Both the position numbers and the translations under genes were made by a program. Shown here one piece after another: positions 8,863-20,182 of a stretch of DNA of 64,000 nucleotides. The stretch covers positions 165,399 to 229,398 of the forward strand of contig CAVVYA010000013.1 of the NCBI GenBank assembly GCA_963752345.1, in the 5' to 3' direction. The notes under the pieces were generated by a model that saw nothing but the letters and a program-made list of their open reading frames with translations, was not told the origin of the DNA and ran no database searches. Within the stretch, counting starts at the first letter, position 1, and every line of letters begins with the position of its first letter. Source of the stretch: CAVVYA01 sp963752345 (lineage in GTDB: Bacteria; Pseudomonadota; Alphaproteobacteria; SMXQ01).

Positions 8863-9795
8863 TCACGCCGCCTTTAGCATATCTTCCAATTTCTGGGTAG
8901 CCGCGTCGCGGTCGATCTTTTCCACCGCGGCGAGCTCACGCGCGAGACGATCGAGCGCCGCTTCGTATATCTGCCGTTCGCTGTAGGACTGATCGGGCTG
9001 ACCGGCATTGCGGTGCAGGTCACGCAGCACTTCCGCGATCGAGACCGGATCGCCGGAATTAATCTTGGCTTCGTATTCCTGCGCGCGGCGGCTCCACATC
9101 GCGCGGCTGGTGCGCGAGCGGCCCTTCAGGGTGGTGAGCGCGATGTCCATCTGCTGATTGGACGACAGCTTGCGCAGGCCGGAGGCCTTGGCCTTCTCGA
9201 TCGGCACCCGCAGGGTCATCTTCTCTTTGTCGAACCGGATGACGATGAGGCGCAGCTCGAGACCGGCGATGGTCTGCGTTTCAATGGCGTCGACCCGCCC
9301 CACGCCATGGGTCGGATAGACGACGTAATCGCCAGCGGAAAAATCGATTTTGATGAACTCAGGCTTTTTGACCAACTCGGGCTTCTTTACTAACTCGGGT
9401 TTCTTGACTGGCTCGGGCTTCTTCGGCTCAGGACCCTTCGGCTGGGGCTTGTGCGCCGGCTCGGCCTTATGCGCGACCTTGGCTTCCGGCGCCGCCTTGC
9501 GGGCGTGCTCGGCCTTCTTCGGCAGCTCGGCTTTTTTCGGCGGTTCGGCTTTCTTGGCGACCGGCTTGGCAACCGGCGCTTTGCCGACCGGCTTTTTGGC
9601 CGGTACGGCGTTTTTGGCGGGCTTGGCGGCAGGTTTGCCCTTGGCGGGGGCCTGCTTGCCGGTCGATTTCTTAACGACCGCCACGAGCTTCTTATGGCCG
9701 GTGGCGGTGGTCTTCTTCACGGCGGCGATAGCCTTTTTCGCGACTGCGACGGCTTTCTTCGCGGGGGCGTTCTTCGCCTTGGTAACGCGCTTCAC
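8863..9795 (-). CDS. carD: CarD-family RNA-polymerase-binding regulator with long Lys/Ala/Pro-rich tail
   Basis: CarD proteins bind the RNA polymerase beta subunit and stabilise open promoter complexes, notably at rRNA promoters. The C-terminal half from about residue 151 is the CarD domain: SAGDYVVYPTHGVGRVDAI, LRLIVIRFDKEKMTLRVP, then the helical part GRSRTSRAMWSRRAQEYEAKI and DLHRN. The first 150 residues are a histone-H1-like tail of Lys, Ala and Pro, ending in near-identical seven-residue repeats (KKPELVK). The GTG at 9795 is the start: AAGGAG lies seven bases upstream. An AT-rich stretch around 9950-9985 upstream probably holds the promoter. Tail length is unusual; Alphaproteobacteria often have shorter ones. 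Confidence 0.88.
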   Translation of the reverse strand: MKRVTKAKNAPAKKAVAVAKKAIAAVKKTTATGHKKLVAVVKKSTGKQAPAKGKPAAKPAKNAVPAKKPVGKAPVAKPVAKKAEPPKKAELPKKAEHARKAAPEAKVAHKAEPAHKPQPKGPEPKKPEPVKKPELVKKPELVKKPEFIKIDFSAGDYVVYPTHGVGRVDAIETQTIAGLELRLIVIRFDKEKMTLRVPIEKAKASGLRKLSSNQQMDIALTTLKGRSRTSRAMWSRRAQEYEAKINSGDPVSIAEVLRDLHRNAGQPDQSYSERQIYEAALDRLARELAAVEKIDRDAATQKLEDMLKAA

Positions 9796-10091
9796 GGCTA
9801 ACTCCTTCCAACAAAACGGAAATCCGGCGACGACGGGCTTCTCCACCCCACGACAAGCCGCGGACACGCCTTGTGTTCGAAGAAATACTGCCGGCCGGCG
9901 CACAGGCCAGCCAGGACAAAGGCTAGATGGGTTGTGTTCTAACCTTTGGACGTAAGATTGTAATACAAATTGACACAAATTAACAGGGCGTTAGCAACAC
10001 GGTTGCGTGTTCCATCGGCTCAGCCCACTGAAAAGCTTGGCTAAATCCACCCTTCGAAAAAATTCATGGGTGGCCGAATGTTGGGCAGTCG

Positions 10092-10427
10092 TCAGCCTTC
10101 GCCGGGCTTCGGGCTGAAATGCTCGGCGAGCTTGTTCTCGACGGTTTTCCACTCGTCGGCATCGGGTGGCGCCGGCTTCTTGCGCGTCAGATTCGGCCAC
10201 TGGCCGGCATATTCCCGATTGAGCTCGACCCACTTGTCCAGACCCGCTTCGCTATCGGGCAGAATCGCCTCGACCGGGCATTCCGGCTCACAGACGCCGC
10301 AATCAATGCATTCCTCGGGATTGATGACGAGCATGTTCTCGCCCTCGTAGAAGCAGTCCACGGGGCAGACCTCGACACAGTCCGTATATTTGCATTTGAT
10401 GCAGGCTTCGGTGACGACGTAGGTCAT
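10092..10427 (-). CDS. fdxA: Seven-iron ferredoxin FdxA
   Basis: Cytosolic low-potential electron carrier with one 3Fe-4S and one 4Fe-4S cluster. The N-terminus MTYVVTEACIKCKYTDCVEV is almost diagnostic. Cys9, Cys12, Cys17 and Cys21 are in the first cluster motif, followed by ECIDCGVCEPECPVEA with the second. The C-terminal tail (YAGQWPNLTRKK) matches the alphaproteobacterial FdxA type. 111 residues is normal. Start at 10427 follows the conserved MTYVV. It is followed by carD on the same strand with about 300 bases between, containing a weak GGGTGG/CCACCC hairpin near 10,050-10,080. Confidence 0.93.
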   Translation of the reverse strand: MTYVVTEACIKCKYTDCVEVCPVDCFYEGENMLVINPEECIDCGVCEPECPVEAILPDSEAGLDKWVELNREYAGQWPNLTRKKPAPPDADEWKTVENKLAEHFSPKPGEG

Positions 10428-10566
10428 GAGGTGGTTCCAAGTGCGGGTGAGGAGCGACTGCCTATCACAGCAAATCCCAGGCTGCAACAAGGCGGTGCCA
10501 CTACCACAGTAAAAATATGCACGATGGAATTATTTTACAAGGCGATACGGGAAAATATGTCGAGCG

Positions 10567-10932
10567 TCAGTCCTCGCCCCTCAAGCGCAACAGGGCGCGG
10601 CCGTCGGCCTTGGTCGGCCGGCCGCTGCCCGGCTCCCGTTCGCCGACGGAAATCCGCGGCCCCGCGGCCTCGCGCGGCGGCGGCGGCGCGAGATCCTCGT
10701 AGAAGTCCCGTGCCAGGGTTGCCGACACCCGCCGTTCGCTGAGCGTCAGCACACGGATCACCCTGACGTGGGGGCCCTGGGGAAAGGTCAGCACGTCGCC
10801 GACGCGCAACTGGTGGTGAGCCTTGCGCACCGGCTGGCCCGCGATGCGCACACCCGTGCTCTCACAGAATTCGCTGGCCAGCGTCCGGCTGCGGAAAAAG
10901 CGCGCATGCCACAGCCATTTGTCGAGCCGCAT
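10567..10932 (-). CDS. RNA-binding S4 domain protein (Hsp15/HslR-like)
   Basis: Small S4-domain protein expected to bind RNA, in the Hsp15 group that rescues stalled 50S subunits. The S4 domain begins at MRLDKWLWHARFFRSRTLAS and continues through GVRIAGQPVRKAHHQLRVGD to LTFPQGPHVRVIRV. A Pro-rich, basic C-terminal tail follows. I start at the ATG at 10932 because it begins the domain. The upstream helicase stop overlaps an ATG (ATGA at 10970-10967) in another frame, so an original coupled start with a small frameshift between is possible. It sits just downstream of the helicase in the same direction, a common pairing in this class. Confidence 0.85.
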   Translation of the reverse strand: MRLDKWLWHARFFRSRTLASEFCESTGVRIAGQPVRKAHHQLRVGDVLTFPQGPHVRVIRVLTLSERRVSATLARDFYEDLAPPPPREAAGPRISVGEREPGSGRPTKADGRALLRLRGED

Positions 10933-10966
10933 GCTCGCGCCGCCGGCGGGCTTCGAGGCGCGCCGG

Positions 10967-13666
<2,700 letters not shown>

Positions 13667-13826
13667 GCCCTCAAGATCGGGGCTCGCCCGGCGGAAAGCA
13701 AGGGTCCGAAAGGGGTTCGGGCGACCTGGCACGGGTGTTGGGCTGGAATCGGGCGGCTCTGCGGAGATGAGGCGCAATCCGCGGGGCGGCGACCCTGGAG
13801 GCGCCTATCGCGCTGCCGGCGGATCG

Positions 13827-14654
13827 CTAGTTGCCGCTCTCGCCGCCTGCGACCGGCATCGGCAATTTGGCCGCCGCCAGGATGCGCCCGCCCTCGCCCG
13901 CCTGAAGCAGAACGGCGCAGTTCTTGTAGCCCGCCGCGATCGCCTCGGCGAGATTGACCATCACGTCTGTCTGTTTGCCTTCCCATGTGGCGACCTGTTT
14001 CATGGAACGCACAACATTATGGTAGCTCAGGGTGCGACCGCGATTCTCGCCCTTGCCGATCTCGGTGGTGTGCTTGTCGTCATAGGCCACCAGCCACAGG
14101 GTGCCGGTCTTCATCTTGGATTTGGCCGGATTGGCGGTCTTCTTGTCCATCGGACGGGCGGGCAGCCCCACCTTGATCTCGTTCAAGCCGGCGCGCGAGA
14201 CACGGATCGGCAATTTCTTGTCGATTTCCTTGCGCGCATCGACCAGCAGGCTTTCGATCCTGGCGCGCGCCGCGCCCTCGGCGTGGGCCTTGCCGTCGAC
14301 CACCATCTGCGGCGTGAAGACGTAGCGGTGTCCGAGTTCCTGAACATAGGCGCGCTGGCGCTGGGTCATCTGCGGACTGGAGAACGGATCTTTCCAGCCC
14401 ATATAGTTCCAGTAATCCACATGGTAGGACAGCACGAGCAGGCCTTTGCGTTCGGCGAGTTCGCCGAGAAAGGCGTCGGCTGGCGGGCAGGACGAGCAAC
14501 CTTGCGAAGTGAACAATTCGACCACCACCACCGGCTCCGGCGTCATGGCGGCGCGCGCAGCAAGGCCCGGCCCGAGCGCCAACAGAGCCGCCCCAAGCAC
14601 GAGGCTCCATGAAAATCGCCGGATGGCGCGCTGGTGGAAACGGTTCTCTGTCAT
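13827..14654 (-). CDS. DUF1223 (thioredoxin-like) exported protein
   Basis: Protein of 275 residues with an N-terminal signal segment (FSWSLVLGAALLALGPGLAA) and a thioredoxin-like core. The family motif VELFTSQGCSSCPPADAFL includes a redox-type CxxC (Cys53, Cys56). Further conserved blocks are LSYHVDYWNYMGWKDPF, RYVFTPQMVVDG and AVLLQAGEGGRI. Likely periplasmic thiol chemistry; the physiological role is not established. A long perfect hairpin lies a few bases upstream of the start codon (14659-14702), which may affect translation. Confidence 0.87.
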   Translation of the reverse strand: MTENRFHQRAIRRFSWSLVLGAALLALGPGLAARAAMTPEPVVVVELFTSQGCSSCPPADAFLGELAERKGLLVLSYHVDYWNYMGWKDPFSSPQMTQRQRAYVQELGHRYVFTPQMVVDGKAHAEGAARARIESLLVDARKEIDKKLPIRVSRAGLNEIKVGLPARPMDKKTANPAKSKMKTGTLWLVAYDDKHTTEIGKGENRGRTLSYHNVVRSMKQVATWEGKQTDVMVNLAEAIAAGYKNCAVLLQAGEGGRILAAAKLPMPVAGGESGN

Positions 14655-14658
14655 TGTA

Positions 14659-14702
14659 GAAAGCTATTGGCGACTGGACCGCCGTTCCAGTCAATAGCTT
14701 TC
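14659..14702. repeat. Long inverted repeat in the 5' leader of the DUF1223 gene
   Basis: GAAAGCTATTG and GACTGGA at 14659-14678 pair with TCCAGTC and AATAGCTTTC at 14686-14702. This gives an arm of about 17 pairs around a seven-base loop (CCGCCGT). There is no T-run on either side, so it is not a standard terminator. It ends five bases from the DUF1223 start codon, so it could be an operator or a translation-blocking hairpin. Confidence 0.7.
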
Positions 14703-14726
14703 ACGAATGAGTGAAGCCGGTCCGAC

Positions 14727-14768
14727 AAAAACGACGCGCCGCACGGGAAAAACCCAGGCGGCGCGTCG
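14727..14768 (-). terminator. Rho-independent terminator of acnA
   Basis: On the minus strand, CGACGCGCC (14768-14760) pairs with GGCGCGTCG (14740-14732) across a 19-base loop and is followed by five T residues. It lies 26 bases past the acnA stop. Confidence 0.85.
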
Positions 14769-14793
14769 ATTTCGTTCGCCTATGGCGGCTCGA

Positions 14794-17502
14794 TCAGGCG
14801 GCCATCAGGCCGCGCAGCACATAAGGCAGGATGCCGCCGTGCCGGTAATACTCCACCTCGTCGAGGGTATCGATGCGGCAGATCAGATCGACCGTCTGCT
14901 TGCTGCCATCCTTGCGCGTGATGGCCAGCGGCAGGGTCATGCGCGGCTTGATTCCCGCTTCGACGCCGATGATGTCGAAGGTTTCGCTGCCATCGAGCTT
15001 GAGGCTCTTGCGGTCGACGCCATCGGGAAACACGAGCGGCAGCACGCCCATGCCCACCAGGTTGGAGCGGTGGATGCGCTCGAAGCTTTCCGCCACCACG
15101 GCCTTGATGCCGAGCAGCATGGTGCCCTTGGCGGCCCAGTCGCGCGAGGAGCCGGTGCCGTATTCCTTGCCGGCAACGACGATCAGCGGCGTGCCCTCTT
15201 CCTTATACTGCATGGCCGCGTCGTAAATCGACATCGCCTTGCCGTCGGGCATGTGCAGGGTCACGCCGCCCTCGGCGCTCGCCATCTCGTTGCGGATGCG
15301 GATATTGGCGAAGGTGCCGCGCATCATCACTTCGTGATTGCCGCGCCGCGCGCCGTACGAGTTGAAGTCCTGCACGCCGACCTGGTGACGAGTCAGGTAC
15401 TGTCCGGCCGGACTGTCCTTCTTGATCGATCCGGCGGGCGAGATATGGTCGGTGGTGATGCTGTCGCCGAACAGGGCGAGCAGGCGCGCGCCGCGCACGT
15501 CCTTGACCGGCGCCGGCGTCTTCGGCATGTCGATGAAGTAGGGCGGCAGCTTCACATAGGTCGAATCTTCGTCCCAGCCGAAGGTCTGTCCGGTCGAGGT
15601 CTTGACCTTCTTCCAATCGGCGTCGCCCTCGAACACGTTGGCGTAGCGCGAGCGGAACATCTCCGGCGACATGGCGGACTGAATGGTATCGCGGATTTCC
15701 TGATTCGACGGCCAGATGTCCTTGAGGTAGACTGGCTTGCCGTCCTTGCCGGTGCCGAGCGGATCCTTGGCGATGTCGATATTGAGCGAACCGGCCAGCG
15801 CGTAGGCCACGACCAGCAATGGCGACGCCAGATAGTTGGCGCGCACCTGGGCATGCACGCGGCCTTCGAAGTTGCGATTGCCCGACAGCACGGCCGACAC
15901 CACCAGATCGCCCTGATCGATGGCATTGGCGATCGGTTCGTTGAGCGGGCCCGAGTTGCCGATGCAAGTGGTGCAGCCGTAGCCCACCAGGTTGAAACCG
16001 AGCGCATCGAGATCCTTCTGCAGGCCCGCTTTCGCCAGGTAGTCGGTGACCACCTGCGATCCGGGCGCGAGCGACGTCTTGACCCACGGCTTGGTCTTGA
16101 GACCTTTGGCCACCGCATTGCGCGCCACCAGGCCCGCGCCCAGCATGACCGACGGATTGGAGGTATTGGTGCAACTGGTGATCGCGGCGATCACCACATC
16201 GCCATGCTTCAGCTTGTAATCGGCACCTTCGACCGGCGCTTGGCCCGCGGGATCGGCCTTGCCGGCAGCGCCGGACTTGGTCGCCTTGAGCATGTCGGGC
16301 AGCCCCATGCGGAAAGAGCGCGCCACGTCGGATAGCAGCACCTTGTCCTGCGGACGCTTTGGGCCCGCCATGGAGGATTCGACCGTGCCGATGTCGAGCT
16401 CGAGGGTATCGGTGAACAGCGGCTCGGGCGCGCCTTTGACACGCCACATGCCCTGGGCCTTGGCATAGGCCTCGACCAGCGCGACCACGTCGTCGGGACG
16501 GCCGCTGAACTTCAGGTAGCGGATGGTTTCCTCATCGATCGGGAAGAAGCCGCAGGTCGCGCCGTATTCCGGTGCCATATTGCCGATCGTGGCGCGGTCG
16601 GCCAGCGTCATGGAATCGAGCCCGTCGCCGAAGAATTCGACGAACTTGCCGACCACGCCCTTTTTGCGCAGCATGTTGGTGACGGTCAGCACCAGATCGG
16701 TCGCCGTGGTCCCTTCCTTGAGCCTGCCGGTGAGCTTGAAGCCGATCACCTCGGGCAGCAGCATGCTCATGGGCTGGCCGAGCATGGCGGCTTCCGCCTC
16801 GATGCCGCCGACGCCCCAGCCGAGCACGGCCAAACCGTTGACCATGGTGGTATGGCTGTCGGTGCCGACCAGCGTATCGGGATAGGCGACGGTTTCACCG
16901 TCGCGCTCGGCGGTCCACACGGTGCGCGCGAGATATTCCAGGTTCACCTGGTGGCAGATTCCGGTGCCGGGCGGCACCACGCGGAAATTGTCGAACGCCG
17001 TCTGCGCCCAGCGCAGCAGCGCATAGCGCTCCTGGTTGCGCTCGTATTCGAGCTCGACATTGGCCAAGGCCGAATTCGCGGTGCCGTAGGCATCGACCAT
17101 CACCGAGTGATCGATCACCAGATCGACGGTCGACAGTGGATTGATCTTGCCGGCGTCGCCGTTCATGTCGTTCATCGCCTGGCGCATCGCCGCCAGATCG
17201 ACGACGGCGGGCACGCCGGTGAAATCCTGCATCAGCACGCGCGCCGGACGGAAAGCGATCTCGCGGTCCGAACGGCGCTCCTTGAGCCAGCCGGCGACCG
17301 ACCTCAGGTCGTCGGGACGCACCGTGCGGCCGTCTTCCCAGCGCAGCAGATTTTCGAGCAGGATCTTGAGCGAAACCGGCAGCCGCGAAATATCGCCGAG
17401 GCCGGCTTCCGCCGCTGCGGGCAGGCTGTAATAAACGTAAGACTTGCCGCCGACCGTGAGCGTGCGGCGGGTTTTCAGCGTGTCATGAGCGGCGTTGGCC
17501 AA
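14794..17502 (-). CDS. acnA: Aconitate hydratase A
   Basis: Cytosolic 4Fe-4S enzyme of the TCA cycle interconverting citrate and isocitrate. Long open frame (902 residues from the TTG at 17502, the usual length). The N-terminus ANAAHDTLKTRRTLTVGGK is typical of alphaproteobacterial AcnA. Cluster cysteines are in AITSCTNTSNPSVML and in YGCTTCIGNSGPLN. The swivel-domain block ARLLALFGDSITTDHISPAG and YGTGSSRDWAAKG are present. I chose TTG because GGAGA lies seven bases upstream and the product then begins with the family's ANAAHD; the open frame continues upstream but is not conserved-looking. Divergent from the ccm operon. Confidence 0.95.
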   Translation of the reverse strand: MANAAHDTLKTRRTLTVGGKSYVYYSLPAAAEAGLGDISRLPVSLKILLENLLRWEDGRTVRPDDLRSVAGWLKERRSDREIAFRPARVLMQDFTGVPAVVDLAAMRQAMNDMNGDAGKINPLSTVDLVIDHSVMVDAYGTANSALANVELEYERNQERYALLRWAQTAFDNFRVVPPGTGICHQVNLEYLARTVWTAERDGETVAYPDTLVGTDSHTTMVNGLAVLGWGVGGIEAEAAMLGQPMSMLLPEVIGFKLTGRLKEGTTATDLVLTVTNMLRKKGVVGKFVEFFGDGLDSMTLADRATIGNMAPEYGATCGFFPIDEETIRYLKFSGRPDDVVALVEAYAKAQGMWRVKGAPEPLFTDTLELDIGTVESSMAGPKRPQDKVLLSDVARSFRMGLPDMLKATKSGAAGKADPAGQAPVEGADYKLKHGDVVIAAITSCTNTSNPSVMLGAGLVARNAVAKGLKTKPWVKTSLAPGSQVVTDYLAKAGLQKDLDALGFNLVGYGCTTCIGNSGPLNEPIANAIDQGDLVVSAVLSGNRNFEGRVHAQVRANYLASPLLVVAYALAGSLNIDIAKDPLGTGKDGKPVYLKDIWPSNQEIRDTIQSAMSPEMFRSRYANVFEGDADWKKVKTSTGQTFGWDEDSTYVKLPPYFIDMPKTPAPVKDVRGARLLALFGDSITTDHISPAGSIKKDSPAGQYLTRHQVGVQDFNSYGARRGNHEVMMRGTFANIRIRNEMASAEGGVTLHMPDGKAMSIYDAAMQYKEEGTPLIVVAGKEYGTGSSRDWAAKGTMLLGIKAVVAESFERIHRSNLVGMGVLPLVFPDGVDRKSLKLDGSETFDIIGVEAGIKPRMTLPLAITRKDGSKQTVDLICRIDTLDEVEYYRHGGILPYVLRGLMAA

Positions 17503-17750
17503 GGCTTTCTCTCCGAGAATGCATGCGAGATCATGAATGAGAAACACGGCAGACGCCGGTTCGGATGCGGCTCCGCAGCAGCGAAGCGCGGATATATCTA
17601 ACACCGGTCGCCCGCCGGCACAGCAGGAATCACAGCCGAACGAGCTAGGCGATTGGTGCCAAGGCCTGATCCTTTCAGCCGAGCGGGGCGGGCTCAAAAA
17701 TCACAGTTTCGCCGCATTCGAGGCATAGTCGCGCCGCATTTTAACCCTTC

Positions 17751-17927
17751 TATAAGGGTGCTGGCGGTGGTGCGGTGCTGTCTCTGTCCCCCCACCTGAT
17801 TGGACCGCAGACTCGAGCCGCCAGTCCCATTCCGGTCCTCCGGCCGGTTTTCGCGGTCTCCCGGTAGCCCCTGCCGGGCAGGCCTTTCTCAAGCGGCCAT
17901 CGATTCGTCGATGGCCGCTCTTTTTTT
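17751..17927 (+). ncRNA. Possible small RNA between acnA and ccmA (identity unknown)
   Basis: The 544 bases between acnA (start 17502) and ccmA (18047) contain no convincing protein. On the + strand a TTCTATAAGG element near 17747 precedes about 170 GC-rich bases that end in a very strong terminator (17892-17927). A promoter-like element, a structured body and a terminator not preceded by a gene suggest a stable RNA. I could not match it to SRP, 6S, RNase P or tmRNA signatures. It may instead be a leader. The other parts of the gap, 17503-17740 and 17928-18046, show nothing else recognisable. Confidence 0.35.
17892..17927 (+). terminator. Strong Rho-independent terminator
   Basis: AGCGGCCATCGA at 17892-17903 pairs perfectly with TCGATGGCCGCT at 17908-17919 around a TTCG tetraloop, followed by C and seven T residues. 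It is oriented for a + strand transcript, yet no + strand gene lies just upstream. Confidence 0.88.
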
Positions 17928-18046
17928 GCCAACTTTCCGGTGCTGCCTGTCGGCCCCGTGGATTTCGGCGTTTCCCAGCACTCTGACATCCCACGCCGCG
18001 CCGTCTATGCTATAGGCATGCGCGACGGGAACCACGCCGAAACGGG

Positions 18047-18745
18047 ATGGCTGCCATAGACAGATTGACCGGCAAAAGATTGGCCTGCGTGCGCGGCGAA
18101 CGGCCTGTGTTCGCCGGGCTCGATTTCGCCGTGGAAACCGGCGGCGCACTGGTCCTTACCGGCGCCAACGGTACCGGCAAGTCGAGCCTGCTGCGGTTGA
18201 TGGCCGGCCTGCTGCCGCCCGCCGCCGGCGAGCTTGTCTGGAACGGCGCGGCGGTCGACGACGAGGCGGAGCGCCACCGGGCACGCATCGCCTATCTTGG
18301 CCATCTCACCGGCGCCAAGCCTCTGCTCACGCCCATGGAGGATATCACCTTCTGGCTGCGCTTCCGCGCGCCCCGACTGAGCCGCGCGGAGACCACCGCG
18401 CGCGTCCAGGAAGCGCTGGCCTGGTCCGGCTTGGCCAGCCTGGCGGACATGCCGAGCCGCTTCCTGTCGGCCGGCCAGCGCCAACGCCTGGCTCTCGCGC
18501 GTCTCTCCGCCCATCCGACCGCCAAGCTTTGGCTGCTCGACGAGCCGACCACCGGCCTGGACGCCGCCGGGGTCGCCGCCCTGGCGGCCCGCATCGCGCT
18601 CCATCGCGCGCGCGGCGGCATGGTCGTGGCCGCCACCCACCACAAGCTCGACCTGCCTCAGGCCGAAGAACTCGACCTCGGCGTCTTCGCGCGGGCCCGC
18701 GCCCAGGCCGGCCTGGCCGCGGCCCTGCTGGACGCCGTGGCATGA
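18047..18745 (+). CDS. ccmA: Cytochrome c biogenesis ABC ATPase CcmA
   Basis: ATP-binding subunit of the CcmAB(CD) complex that releases holo-CcmE during haem delivery for c-type cytochromes. Walker A GANGTGKS is at residues 39-46, the signature region is FLSAGQRQRLALARL and Walker B is LWLLDEPTTGLD. 232 residues. First gene of the ccm operon; its stop overlaps the ccmB start (ATGA at 18742). Confidence 0.95.
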   Translation: MAAIDRLTGKRLACVRGERPVFAGLDFAVETGGALVLTGANGTGKSSLLRLMAGLLPPAAGELVWNGAAVDDEAERHRARIAYLGHLTGAKPLLTPMEDITFWLRFRAPRLSRAETTARVQEALAWSGLASLADMPSRFLSAGQRQRLALARLSAHPTAKLWLLDEPTTGLDAAGVAALAARIALHRARGGMVVAATHHKLDLPQAEELDLGVFARARAQAGLAAALLDAVA

Positions 18746-19407
18746 GCGCCGCCCTCGTGCTGCTCGGGCGCGACCTGCGGCTCGCCCTGCGCCGGCCGGC
18801 GGACAGCGTCGTGGCCGTCGCCTTCTTCGTCATCGCCGCCGCGCTGTTTCCGTTCGGCGTCGGCGCCGACCCGGACATTCTGGCGCGCATCGCCCCTGGC
18901 ATCATCTGGGTCACCGCGCTGCTCGCCACCTTGCTGTCGGTCGAGCGGCTGTTTCTCAACGATTACGAAGATGGCAGCCTCGACCAGCTCGCGCTGGCGC
19001 CGCTCGGCATGGCTTGGGCGGCGGCCGGCAAGGCGTTCGCTCATTGGCTGATGGTCGGCGTGCCGCTGCTCGTCGCCTCGCCGCTGCTCGCCCTGCTGCT
19101 CGGCATGGACCTGTCCGGCTTCGGCATCCTGCTGCTCGCCCTGCTGCTCGGCACGCCGACCCTGGTGCTGATCGGCATGGTGGCGGCCGCGCTCACCGTC
19201 GGCGCGCGGCGCGGCGGGGCGCTGCTGGCCCTGCTCGCCCTGCCGCTCGACGTGCCGGTGCTGATCTTCGGCGCCGGCGCGGTCGAAGCCGCGGTTGCCG
19301 GGACGCCCGCCGGCCCCCATCTTCAGGTTCTTGCCGGCCTGCTGCTCGGCGCCCTGGCGCTGGCGCCCGCGGCGACGGCTGCCGCGCTCAACCAAGCCCT
19401 GGAATAG
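18742..19407 (+). CDS. ccmB: Haem exporter permease CcmB
   Basis: Membrane partner of CcmA with about six hydrophobic segments in 221 residues. Typical blocks are LLGRDLRLALRRPADS at the N-terminus, VTALLATLLSVERLF and GTPTLVLIGMVAAALT. It starts at the ATG in the four-base overlap with ccmA, and ends 11 bases before ccmC. Confidence 0.93.
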   Translation: MSAALVLLGRDLRLALRRPADSVVAVAFFVIAAALFPFGVGADPDILARIAPGIIWVTALLATLLSVERLFLNDYEDGSLDQLALAPLGMAWAAAGKAFAHWLMVGVPLLVASPLLALLLGMDLSGFGILLLALLLGTPTLVLIGMVAAALTVGARRGGALLALLALPLDVPVLIFGAGAVEAAVAGTPAGPHLQVLAGLLLGALALAPAATAAALNQALE

Positions 19408-19418
19408 ACAACCCAGCG

Positions 19419-20153
19419 ATGCGGTTTCTCGCCAACCCGAACCGGTTCCTCAAACTCGCCAGTGCCGTGCTGCCGTGGTGCGCCGGGGCGACCGCCCTGC
19501 TGTTCGCGCTCGGCCTCTATTTCGCGATCTTCGCCTCGCCACCCGACTATCAGCAGGGTGACAGCGTCCGCATCATGTATGTCCATGTGCCCGCCGCCTG
19601 GATGGCGATGATGGTCTATGGCCTGCTCGCGCTGCTCGCCGCGGCATCGCTGGTGTGGCGCCATCCGCTCGCCGACGTGATGGCGAAAGCGGCGGCACCG
19701 CTCGGCGCCGGCTTCACCCTGATCGCGCTGGTCACCGGCTCGCTGTGGGGCGAGCCGACCTGGGGCACCTGGTGGAAATGGGATGCGCGTTTGACCTCCG
19801 TGCTTGTGCTGTTCTTCCTCTATCTCGGCCACATGGCGCTGACCGGCGCGTTCGACGATGCGACGCGCGGCGCGCGCGCCGCGGCGATTCTCGCCCTCGT
19901 CGGCGTGATCAATCTGCCGATTATCAAATTCTCGGTCGAGTGGTGGAGCACCCTGCATCAGCCGGCGAGCATCCTGCGCCTCGGCGCACCGACCATTCAC
20001 CCCACCATGCTCACGCCATTGTTCCTGATGGCCGGCGCGTTTCTGGGCTATTTCTTGTGTCTGTTCATCCTGCGCACGCGGAGCGAGCTCGCGGCGCGGC
20101 GCGTCCGCGCGTTGCGCCTGCTCGCGGCGGATGATGGAGCCAACGCCGCATGA
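19419..20153 (+). CDS. ccmC: Haem exporter protein CcmC
   Basis: Integral membrane haem-handling protein that loads haem onto CcmE. It carries the tryptophan-rich WWD-type segment WGTWWKWDARLTS, flanked by the two conserved His regions (YVHVPAAW and the STLHQPASI region). About six transmembrane segments in 244 residues. Start at 19419 follows 11 bases after the ccmB stop. The next gene in the operon is a cytochrome c rather than ccmD. Confidence 0.94.
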   Translation: MRFLANPNRFLKLASAVLPWCAGATALLFALGLYFAIFASPPDYQQGDSVRIMYVHVPAAWMAMMVYGLLALLAAASLVWRHPLADVMAKAAAPLGAGFTLIALVTGSLWGEPTWGTWWKWDARLTSVLVLFFLYLGHMALTGAFDDATRGARAAAILALVGVINLPIIKFSVEWWSTLHQPASILRLGAPTIHPTMLTPLFLMAGAFLGYFLCLFILRTRSELAARRVRALRLLAADDGANAA

Positions 20154-20182
20154 GGTCACCCGTCAATCTCCTGGAGAACCGA

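Noticed and set aside
14707..16335. 542-codon + strand open frame opposite acnA
   Set aside because: The minus strand encodes an intact aconitase with all cluster motifs; the + frame is a shadow.
17751..17927. SRP (4.5S) or 6S RNA identity for the candidate RNA
   Set aside because: The conserved SRP GGAAG tetraloop region and a 6S-type central bubble could not be found on either strand.
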